From Pseudomonadota bacterium (lineage in GTDB: Bacteria; Pseudomonadota; Alphaproteobacteria; Rhizobiales; Rhizobiaceae): a stretch of 5,067 nt of DNA. Made by a program: the position numbers and the translations under genes. The notes below the pieces were generated by a model that saw only the letters and a program-made list of their open reading frames with translations, searched no databases and was not told the origin of the DNA. The DNA lies in NCBI GenBank assembly GCA_023416545.1, contig JAEZHO010000427.1, forward strand, positions 1 through 5,067. Reading direction: 5' to 3'. Positions 1 through 5,067 of the stretch are shown here, piece after piece. The first letter of the stretch is position 1; every line of letters starts with the position of its first letter.

Positions 1-1184
1 ATGATGAACTTGCGCTCGCTCGTTGAGAAGAGCGCCGACGCCGATTTGCTCCGGGAGATGATCGGCTTTGCCGCCGAGAAGCTGATGGCGCTAGAGGTCG
101 GCAGGAAGACCGGCGCGGGCTATGGCGAGAAGAATAGCTTCCGACTGGCCCAGCGTAACGGCTACCGCGATCGGGACTGGGAGACGCGGGCGGGCACCGT
201 CGAGCTGCGCATTCCGAAGCTTCGCACAGGCAGCTATTTCCCGAGCTTTCTCGAACCACGCCGCATGGCGGAGAAGGCCCTGACAGCCGTGATCCAGGAG
301 GCCTATATCCAGGGTGTCTCGACTCGCTCTGTCGATGACCTGGTCAAGGCCATGGGCATGTCGGGCATCTCCAAGAGCCAGGTGTCCCGGCTCTGAGAGG
401 AGATCGATGACAAGGTAAAGGCCTTCCTCGACAGGCCCATCGAAGGGGAATGGCCCTATCTCTGGATCGATGCGACCTATCTCAAGGTCCGGCGCGGCGG
501 GCGCATCGTCTCTGTTGCGGTCATCATCGCGGTGGGCGTCAACACCGACGGCCGACGCGAAGTGCTCGGCATGGAGATCGGCACTTCCGAGGCGGAGGCG
601 ATCTGGACAGAGTTTCTGCGTAAGCTGACCAGGCGAGGCCTGCGCGGCGTCAAGCTCGTCGTGTCTGATGCCCATGAGGGGATCAAGGCAGCCGTGTCGA
701 AAGTGCTCTCCGCCACCTGGCAGAGATGCCGTGTTCACTTCATGCGCAACGCGCTGGCCCATGCCGGGAAGAGCGGACGCCGTGTTGTCTCTGCCTTCAT
801 CGCCACGGCTTTTGCTCAGGACACACCGCAGGCCGCAAGCACCCAGTGGCGCAACGTCGCCGACCAGATCAGGCCAAAGGTGGCGAAGCTCGCCAGTCTC
901 ATGGACAGCGCTGAGCAGGACGTGCTCGCCTACATGACCTTTCCCAAGCAGCATTGGCCAAACTCCACTCGACAAACCCGATTGAGCGATTGAACGGTGA
1001 GATCAAGCGGCGCACAGAGGTCGTCGACATCTTTCCAAACGACGACGCCATCGTGCGCCTGGTCGGTGCGCTGCTGCTCGAACAGAACGACGAATGGGCC
1101 GTCCAGCGGTCCCGCTACATGACACTTGAGACAATCGCCACGATGCGCGATGATCCGCTCATCAGCCTGCCAGCTGCAAGCTGA
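1..1184 (+). pseudogene. IS256-family (Mutator-type) transposase, inactivated by a nonsense codon and a frameshift
   Basis: This is a DDE transposase of the IS256/Mutator family, which would catalyse transposition of its own element. Read through its lesions, it encodes about 394 residues, close to the usual length of about 400. The motifs are in the right order: N-terminal AQRNGYRDRDWETRAG and LRIPKLR, the first catalytic Asp in WIDATYLKVR (codon about 157), the second in VVSDAHEG (about 223), CRVHFMRN, and the catalytic Glu in NPIERLNGEIKRR (about 329). Lesion 1 is TGA at 394-396, between SQVSRL and EEIDDKV; related proteins have Cys (TGC) here, so a single C-to-A change explains it. Lesion 2 is loss of one base near 957-962: the frame moves from 1 to 3 between FPKQHWP and KLHSTNPIERLN. 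The true start may lie a few codons before base 1. Separate initiation near 532 or 954 would not give an active enzyme. Confidence 0.93.
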
Positions 1185-1250
1185 TCCATTCCCGGCTCTG
1201 TCCGGAAGGCACGGCGACCGCCGAAGCTACACCACTCCATGGGACACGAT
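1..1250 (+). mobile_element. IS256-family insertion sequence remnant (left end outside window)
   Basis: The element is recognised from its Mutator/IS256-type transposase reading frame, which fills most of the interval. The left terminus lies before the window. The right boundary is only estimated: after the transposase stop comes a non-coding tail, and the stretch at about 1222-1250, ending gggacacgat, looks like the terminal inverted repeat of this IS group. I cannot pair it with a left repeat or see a target-site duplication. Because the transposase carries two inactivating lesions, this copy is presumably non-autonomous or dead. Confidence 0.6.
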
Positions 1251-1304
1251 CTGTTTCTTCCTTCGACGGATGAAGGTGCGGAGCTGGCCGCTGCGGAGCA
1301 GGCA

Positions 1305-1730
1305 CTATTCGCAATCAACGCAACATGACTGCAACATGAAGGCCAAAAGAGAAGTGTTTTCAGTTGCGATGGAAACACTCTGACTCCTCGCTCTAATCTG
1401 ATCCAAGACCGGAATTCCGGTCGGCTTAAAAGACCTCCGGGGATCGATGGATTCCGTGCCGCCTAGCAAAGTCCGCAATCTGATGCCACTTGCGGCCAGG
1501 CAAGGCCGCAAGTAACTCGCCTCGCTCCCCTGCAGGATAAAGGCGGCGCACCACAGATAACTCCCTCGCTGTTAAGGGAGGCCCTGGAGTGGCGACTCGA
1601 AGGGTTTTGGCGCGCCCTTTGCAAGCAGCAAGGGTCCTGTGGGTAGCGCCTTGGTTATAGCACAATAATTCGGGTAGTGGGATCGCAGCAGGCTGTCCTC
1701 CTCTTCGCTCCAGATCTTTTTGCCGTTCAT
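1305..1730 (-). pseudogene. Two-repeat Myb/SANT-like DNA-binding protein, broken by two frameshifts
   Basis: The minus strand encodes pieces of one small protein in three successive frames. From ATG 1730-1728 it reads MNGKKIWSEEEDSLLRSHYP to ALPT, a Myb/SANT-like helix pattern (Trp, acidic cluster, LLR, YP, LP). At about 1638/1637 one base appears to be missing. Restoring it gives LPT-R-TLAACKGRAKTLRV, and the next frame continues with a second similar repeat (ARELSVVRRLYP, LLAALPGRKWHQIA, ARRHGIHR). Near 1441-1446 one extra base moves the reading into RRSFKPTGIPVLDQIRAR, the basic tail I expect for this rhizobial family. The last frame stops at 1305-1307. The tail after QIRAR may not belong to the ancestral protein, so the 3' end is uncertain. 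The intact gene would be a roughly 110-140 residue DNA-binding protein of unknown target. The family assignment is from memory of the motif pattern; the frame switches are read directly. Confidence 0.72.
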
Positions 1731-2079
1731 GGTAAATCCCTGGCGTTGCACCCGCTCCCTTGCTCTCTTGGCACTCGCCGCATTGCTGTTGTGATAGGAT
1801 AGGTCCCATAGGTCACCTCCGTCCCCGCAATCCATCCGAGTCGCATGAACAGGGGATGACGAAATGGTGGCAATCCCCAGATTCGTGTCCGAGATGCGGA
1901 TGTAAGCACGAGGACGGCACGATCTGCAGTTGTTCATTTCCTACTGAAATTGATCACACGCAACGCCGCCTCCCTCCTCCTGCTGTAGAACCGTTCGGAC
2001 TGCACCGAGCAGGGCGGAAACCATGTCGTGGGTGATGCGGAGACTCCCTCTCGATACCGCGAACAAAGGAGATTGCGCG
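1731..2079. other. Intergenic stretch without a supported gene; contains the 5' region of the scn operon
   Basis: I find no convincing gene, tRNA or clear sigma-70 or sigma-54 promoter in these 350 bases. The scn promoter should lie here or further upstream. Two weak signals are noted. On the plus strand, 1856-2035 is an open frame with Cys spaced CPRCGC and CSC. On the minus strand, a strong GGAGGT (1820-1815) sits 5 bases before an ATG (1809-1807) whose frame does not match the start of the Myb-like pseudogene. The 120 bases at 1185-1304 are likewise empty apart from the presumed IS right end. Confidence 0.5.
2065..2072 (+). promoter_or_regulatory. Ribosome binding site that sets the scnBA start
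   Basis: AAAGGAGA lies 7 bases before ATG 2080. The open frame extends upstream to an ATG at 2023, but that codon has no comparable site and the extra 19 residues do not resemble the family. The 2080 start is therefore preferred. Confidence 0.8.
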
Positions 2080-2940
2080 ATGCCATCACCGAAGGAAACA
2101 CGCCGGATCTACGCAGCCGGTTCCCATCTGATGCCGGCGATCCATCAAGAGCAGGACTGGCCCTACGAGGTCCCGCATATCCGGTATGAAGCCCTCATTT
2201 GGCCGACACATGACGTCGGAGGTCAACCCTACGCGCCTCAGATCTTCGAGGAGAAAGAGGACGAGGAGTGGGAGAACAACGTCTACATCACCTGCGAGGT
2301 CCTCGGCTTCAGGGGCATGTGGAACGCCGAAGAAAGGCGCCGCCGCTATGCCAACGATATCGGCCTGACCCTCTATTACACCTTCCCCTACAACGCTCGC
2401 TGGATCTGGGGCGCTGCGAAAATGCTTGTCGACAAGAACTATATCTCGTTGCTCGAACTGCAGGGGAAGATTGCGGAGATCAGGCAAAGGCTGGGCGTCA
2501 ATTCAAATCGTTCCGGTCACGCTCCGTCCAACATCAACCACGGCGATACGACCAGGATTCACACCGCGACCGGCAAGTCCACGTCCGGCAAGTCCACCTC
2601 CGGTGGATACATTAACTATGGGCCAAAGCCGCCGTGGGAACCCACCAGTGAAGTCCAGCCCGGTCGCTTCAAGGTTGGCGACCGTGTGCGGGTGAAAGAC
2701 CTGCCGGCGATCTTCTACACCCGGACCCAGATGTATGTCCGGAACATGACCGGGACGATCGCTGCCCTGACATATCCGGACCTCGTTCCAGCCGACGAGG
2801 CCTGGGACCGCTACGACGCCCCGCAGGAGCAGTACTACATCGTGCGGTTCAAGCAGCAGGATTTGTGGGCAGAATACCCGTTCGAGAACGACACCCTCCA
2901 GAGCGAATATCCGGACATGTGGCTCGAAGCAGCAGAGTGA
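2080..2940 (+). CDS. Thiocyanate hydrolase, fused beta-alpha subunit (ScnB-ScnA in one chain)
   Basis: This is the non-metal-binding half of thiocyanate hydrolase, the cobalt enzyme that converts SCN- and water to carbonyl sulfide and ammonia. In the Thiobacillus thioparus type the beta (about 157 aa) and alpha (about 126 aa) subunits are separate and correspond to the N- and C-terminal halves of the nitrile hydratase beta subunit. Here one 286-residue chain carries both. Residues about 9-138 match ScnB (THDVGG, FEEKEDEEWE, GMWNAEERRRR, AAKMLVDK, GKIAEIRQR). Residues about 139-194 are a Gly/Ser/Thr/Asn-rich linker with GKSTS twice. Residues about 195-286 match ScnA (GRFKVGDRVRVKDLP, FYTRTQMYVRNMTGTI, QDLWAEY, FENDTLQSEYPDMWLE). 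Arginines in AEERRRR and YTR..MYVR are candidates for the conserved ones that contact the oxidised cysteines of the partner subunit; this is by analogy with nitrile hydratase. The start at 2080 follows a good ribosome binding site. scnC begins 32 bases after the stop. No in-frame stop or frame change interrupts the junction, so the fusion looks genuine. Confidence 0.92.
   Translation: MPSPKETRRIYAAGSHLMPAIHQEQDWPYEVPHIRYEALIWPTHDVGGQPYAPQIFEEKEDEEWENNVYITCEVLGFRGMWNAEERRRRYANDIGLTLYYTFPYNARWIWGAAKMLVDKNYISLLELQGKIAEIRQRLGVNSNRSGHAPSNINHGDTTRIHTATGKSTSGKSTSGGYINYGPKPPWEPTSEVQPGRFKVGDRVRVKDLPAIFYTRTQMYVRNMTGTIAALTYPDLVPADEAWDRYDAPQEQYYIVRFKQQDLWAEYPFENDTLQSEYPDMWLEAAE
2572..2601 (+). repeat. 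15-bp tandem duplication in the scnBA linker
   Basis: GGCAAGTCCACGTCC is followed directly by GGCAAGTCCACCTCC (14 of 15 identical), encoding GKSTS-GKSTS. It lies in the region joining the ScnB-like and ScnA-like halves. It is in frame and probably arose by slippage or duplication in a tolerant linker. Confidence 0.9.
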
Positions 2941-2972
2941 CCGCGGATTGGACCTAGCGATAGGAGCAGAAA

Positions 2973-3734
2973 ATGGCAAACCCACATAACCACGACGGGC
3001 ATGACCATTCGGACGACGGCGGCCACGACCATTCGGCGGCGCCGATGGTCGATGAGATCTCCGACTTCGAAATCCTTGAACTGGCCGTTCGTGAGTTGGC
3101 GATCGAAAAAGGCCTGTTCACCGCCGAAGATCACCGGGCGTTCTCCGAGTGGAACGACGCGAGAACGCCGGCCGCAGGCTCGCGACTGGTGGCGAAGGCC
3201 TGGACTGACCCGGAATACAAGGCTCGGGTATTCGCCGATCCCCTCGCTGCCAGCAAGGAGATCGGCGTCGACTGGAGCGAGCCGTCCGGCTTCGGGACCA
3301 CAAGCGACTACATGCACCTGACCGTACTCGAAGATACGCCGACGCTGCATCATGTGATCGTGTGCACTCTGTGCTCATGTTATCCGCGGCCGATACTCGG
3401 GCACTCGCCGTATTGGTACCGCGCGCCCAACTACCGTCGCAGAATCGTCCGGTGGCCGCGCGAGGTGCTTGCGGAGTTCGGATTGATCATCCCGCCCGAG
3501 GTCGAACTGCGGGTGGAGGACTCTAACGCAAAGAGCCGCTTCATGGTCCTACCCGTAAGGCCCGAGGGTACCGAGGGCTGGACGGAGGAACAACTCGCTG
3601 AAATCGTCACCCGCGACACCATGATCGGCATTGCCCTGCCGAAGCCCGGCAGGACAACGGACGGTCCTCGGCCGATCCACAAGGCCAGCCGGCCGGTCCA
3701 TAGCGGTGGCAGGCCAAGGGAGGCCGCGTCATGA
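2973..3734 (+). CDS. scnC: Thiocyanate hydrolase gamma subunit (Co-binding catalytic chain)
   Basis: This is the metal-binding subunit of thiocyanate hydrolase, homologous to the nitrile hydratase alpha subunit, and probably cytoplasmic. The 253 residues match the family length of about 243 and align with T. thioparus ScnC from memory throughout: VDEISDFEILELAVRELAIE (27-46), SRLVAKAWTDPEYK (70-83), PTLHHVIVCTLCSCYPRPIL (123-142), PNYRRRIVRWPREVLAEFG (152-170), PVRPEGTEGWTEEQLAEIVT (194-213). The claw is C131-T-L-C134-S-C136. By homology C134 and C136 are oxidised to sulfinic and sulfenic acids and hold a low-spin Co(III). The CTLC form, with Thr, is the cobalt-type signature; iron-type nitrile hydratases have Ser. 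The first 20 residues hold five His among Asp and Gly, a possible metal-gathering tail. The C-terminal 28 residues are Pro/Arg-rich. AGGAG at 2962-2966 precedes the start. The stop overlaps the next gene as ATGA. Confidence 0.95.
   Translation: MANPHNHDGHDHSDDGGHDHSAAPMVDEISDFEILELAVRELAIEKGLFTAEDHRAFSEWNDARTPAAGSRLVAKAWTDPEYKARVFADPLAASKEIGVDWSEPSGFGTTSDYMHLTVLEDTPTLHHVIVCTLCSCYPRPILGHSPYWYRAPNYRRRIVRWPREVLAEFGLIIPPEVELRVEDSNAKSRFMVLPVRPEGTEGWTEEQLAEIVTRDTMIGIALPKPGRTTDGPRPIHKASRPVHSGGRPREAAS
3363..3380 (+). other. Codons of the CTLCSC cobalt claw motif of ScnC
   Basis: These six codons give Cys131-Thr-Leu-Cys134-Ser-Cys136. All three metal-binding cysteines and the Ser between the two oxidisable ones are present, so the active-site core is intact. 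The spacing equals that of the characterised thiocyanate hydrolase gamma subunit. Confidence 0.95.
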
Positions 3735-4108
3735 GCAGCAACGTCGGTATCCCGGATCGGGCCGAAGGGCAGTATGTCGGCCTTCGTCGCATCGGGTTGC
3801 TGGAGGCCATCCAGAACGAGGATCAAACCTGGGAGAAGCTTGCACCGCGTTGGTGCGTCACCAATCCAGAGCCGCCATGGAAGGTGTGCCTTGATGCAAC
3901 TTGCGACGCTCTGTCAGCGGGCGGCGCTCTTGACTCACTTGAGCGGCGACACGCTGAGGATGAGCTTGAGACAATGTACAGCGAAATTCCGAATCCGGAA
4001 CGTCAGCTTGTGGCATTGGCTCATATCATGCTCAGCCGAGGCCTCCTGACCGAGGAGGAACTCGCCCGCCAGATGGAGGCCGTCCGGGCCCGGCTCGAAG
4101 CCGTCTAG
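3731..4108 (+). CDS. P15K-like activator of thiocyanate hydrolase (nitrile hydratase activator family)
   Basis: This 125-residue protein is probably the homologue of P15K, the small protein encoded after scnC in T. thioparus that promotes functional, cobalt-loaded thiocyanate hydrolase. Such activators resemble the N-terminal domain of nitrile hydratase beta chains, and that pattern is visible here: a helical N-terminus (RIGLLEAIQ), WEKLAPRW, PPWKVCLDATCDALSAGG (equivalent to the PWE-RAFALAVAL region of beta chains), then a helical end with LVALAHIMLSRGLLTEEELARQ. It has three Cys (42, 53, 58) but no CxCC motif like that of iron-type or some cobalt-type activators, and no His cluster. The start overlaps the scnC stop by four bases (ATGA), with AAGGGAGG at 3716-3723, so translation is probably coupled. 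The assignment rests on position, size and beta-like pattern more than on strong residue identity. Confidence 0.82.
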   Translation: MSSNVGIPDRAEGQYVGLRRIGLLEAIQNEDQTWEKLAPRWCVTNPEPPWKVCLDATCDALSAGGALDSLERRHAEDELETMYSEIPNPERQLVALAHIMLSRGLLTEEELARQMEAVRARLEAV

Positions 4109-4179
4109 GAGAATTTGAGGAAGACGATCAGCCACAAAGTCCTCGGGTGTAGGACAAAGGATAAGTAAAGGAAGAAGCC
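4109..4179 (+). other. Short gap between the activator gene and cbtB, no riboswitch
   Basis: Only 71 bases separate the two genes, too short for a cobalamin riboswitch (usually about 200 nt), which often precedes cbtBA elsewhere. AAAGGAAG (4167-4174) is the cbtB ribosome binding site. A weak hairpin (GTCCT at 4139-4143 with AGGAC at 4151-4155, 7-base loop) lacks a U tract and is not a convincing terminator. Read-through into cbtB is likely. Confidence 0.6.
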
Positions 4180-4362
4180 ATGAATACTCATCAGACAACG
4201 CTGCCAGTCCAGTCGTCGGCAACATCTTCTCGCTTCATCCAGATTTGTTTCGCCGCCTTCCTTGGCCTTTTCGTCATTGGCGGCGCCGGACTATCGCAGA
4301 TCGACGCGATCCATAATGCCGCGCATGATGTGCGACACTCGCTCGGGTTCCCCTGCCACTGA
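4180..4362 (+). CDS. cbtB: CbtB, small subunit of a putative cobalt transporter
   Basis: This is a 60-residue inner-membrane protein of the CbtB family, predicted to work with CbtA in cobalt uptake. It has a short polar N-terminus, one hydrophobic helix (about residues 19-40, FIQICFAAFLGLFVIGGAGL) and the family's hallmark C-terminal His-rich tail, HNAAHDVRHSLGFPCH, with His 45, 49, 53 and 60 and Cys 59 as likely metal ligands. The length is typical for the family. The start follows AAAGGAAG with a 5-base gap. cbtA begins 13 bases after the stop. Next to a cobalt enzyme the likely role is cofactor supply; transport by this family is mainly predicted from regulon and gene context. Confidence 0.9.
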   Translation: MNTHQTTLPVQSSATSSRFIQICFAAFLGLFVIGGAGLSQIDAIHNAAHDVRHSLGFPCH

Positions 4363-4375
4363 GGATTTTTGCGCG

Positions 4376-5067
4376 ATGTCAGTCTTTCGTAATATTGTGT
4401 TCATCGCCGCGCTCGCAGGACTCGTGGCGGGTCTCGCGATGACCGCCATGCAATATGCCGGCACCGTTCCGCTAATTCTCAAGGCTGAAACGTTCGAGGG
4501 CGCTGCGCCGGCTCACGATCACGCTTCTCATGATAATGCCGCCGCACAGGATACAGCGGCTGCGTCTCCCTCGCACGATCACGACGAAGAAGCCTGGGCT
4601 CCCGCGGATGGCCTCGAGCGCTCCGCCTATACGGCATTCGCCAATATTGTGACCGCTATGGGATTCGCGCTGCTGCTCGTCGCCCTATCGGAACTGAAGG
4701 GCGGCATGACCGGCTGGCGCCAGGGCGTGTTTTGGGGCTTGGCAGGCTTCGTCGTGTTCACGCTTGCTCCGGGTCTTGGCCTTCCGCCCGAACTCCCGGC
4801 TATGCCTGCTGCAGATTTGGGCCTACGCCAGATGTGGTGGGGCGCTACAGCTGTCGCCACCGGCATCGGCCTTGCTCTCCTTGTCTTCAAACAGTCGTTG
4901 CCGCTCGCCATTCTCGCCGTCGCATTCCTCGTTGCCCCGCACCTTGTGGGCGCGCCTCAGCCGGAAAGTTTTGCGTCTCCGGTTCCGCACTCATTGGCAC
5001 AGGCTTTCATTGTCATGGCCTCCGTAACCAGCTTCGTTTTCTGGGTGGTACTCGGCGGCGTCGCCGG
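4376..5067 (+). CDS. cbtA: CbtA, membrane subunit of a putative cobalt transporter (3' end beyond window)
   Basis: The open frame runs from ATG 4376 to the window edge without a stop (230 complete codons). The family is about 230-260 aa, so only the last few residues are missing. Hydrophobic segments lie at about residues 7-27, 88-105, 115-133, 152-171, 175-190 and 208-228, consistent with the five to six membrane helices of CbtA. Between the first two is a His/Asp-rich loop (HDHASHD at 47-53, HDHDEE at 67-72), probably periplasmic and metal-binding. The family motif APGLGLPPELP is at 131-141, followed by RQMWWGATA and the conserved VAPHLVGAPQP. GAGGA at 4361-4365 lies 10 bases before the start, next to the cbtB stop, so the two genes are translated together. 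This frame is easily missed because it runs off the end. Confidence 0.92.
   Translation, partial: MSVFRNIVFIAALAGLVAGLAMTAMQYAGTVPLILKAETFEGAAPAHDHASHDNAAAQDTAAASPSHDHDEEAWAPADGLERSAYTAFANIVTAMGFALLLVALSELKGGMTGWRQGVFWGLAGFVVFTLAPGLGLPPELPAMPAADLGLRQMWWGATAVATGIGLALLVFKQSLPLAILAVAFLVAPHLVGAPQPESFASPVPHSLAQAFIVMASVTSFVFWVVLGGVA

Noticed and set aside
394..396. In-frame TGA at a Cys position as a possible selenocysteine codon
   Set aside because: Transposases of this family are not selenoproteins, no SECIS-like hairpin is evident, and a second frameshift already inactivates the gene.
91..975. Long minus-strand open frame of 294 codons
   Set aside because: It is antisense to the transposase and exists because of GC-rich codon bias; it shows no recognisable motif.
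1320..1341. Imperfect 11-bp tandem repeat GCAACATGACT/GCAACATGAAG
   Set aside because: It is short and has only two copies, with no sign of a CRISPR, iteron or attachment site.
1771..1792. TGGCAC followed by TTGC, resembling a sigma-54 promoter
   Set aside because: The distance between the GG and GC elements is three bases too long.
2023..2079. Upstream ATG extending the scnBA protein by 19 residues
   Set aside because: It has no ribosome binding site, and the extra residues do not resemble the family; ATG 2080 has AAAGGAGA at the right distance.
2835..3353. Minus-strand open frame of 172 codons across the scnBA/scnC junction
   Set aside because: It is a shadow of two strongly supported plus-strand genes.
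2080..3734. Annotation as an ordinary nitrile hydratase (beta plus alpha)
   Set aside because: Residue patterns throughout both halves of the first gene and in ScnC (HHVIVCTLCSCYPRPIL, RPEGTEGWTEEQLAEIV) match thiocyanate hydrolase subunits more closely, and a P15K-like gene follows.
4139..4155. Hairpin GTCCT/AGGAC as a terminator before cbtB
   Set aside because: The stem is only 5 bp, the loop is 7, and there is no T tract.
4355..4361. GCCACTG, a conserved string of cobalamin riboswitches, next to cbtA
   Set aside because: It is the last codons and stop of cbtB (PCH-stop), has no B12 box or folding context, and only 14 bases follow before cbtA.

Overview
The window comes from a GC-rich proteobacterium, most likely an alphaproteobacterium of the Rhizobiales (Bradyrhizobium/Afipia/Mesorhizobium type). 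This is inferred from codon usage, from the style of the IS256-family transposase, and from a decayed two-repeat Myb/SANT-like gene of a kind I associate with that order. No rRNA or housekeeping gene is present to fix the taxon.

Left third (1 to about 2079) is accessory debris. It begins inside an IS256-family element whose transposase is broken by a nonsense codon (394-396) and a one-base deletion (near 957-962). Next, on the minus strand, is a small Myb/SANT-like DNA-binding gene with two frameshifts (near 1637 and 1445). About 350 bases with no convincing gene follow.

Right two thirds (2080-5067) is a tight plus-strand operon for cobalt-dependent thiocyanate hydrolysis. It holds (i) a single ORF that fuses the thiocyanate hydrolase beta (ScnB) and alpha (ScnA) subunits through a roughly 55-residue linker with a tandem repeat; (ii) scnC, the gamma subunit with the Co-binding CTLCSC claw and a His-rich N-terminus; (iii) a P15K-like activator that overlaps scnC by ATGA; (iv) cbtB and (v) cbtA, a putative cobalt importer, with cbtA running off the window end. 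Gaps are -4 to 71 bases and no strong terminator is visible, so co-transcription is likely.

The inferred logic is self-contained. CbtAB brings in Co, the P15K homologue helps load it into ScnC, and the BA-fusion/ScnC enzyme converts SCN- to carbonyl sulfide and ammonia. The two observations most worth pursuing are the beta-alpha fusion, which gives the enzyme the two-chain layout of a classical nitrile hydratase, and the placement of a dedicated cobalt importer in the same operon without a visible cobalamin riboswitch. IS and pseudogene remnants upstream suggest a horizontally acquired or rearranged locus.
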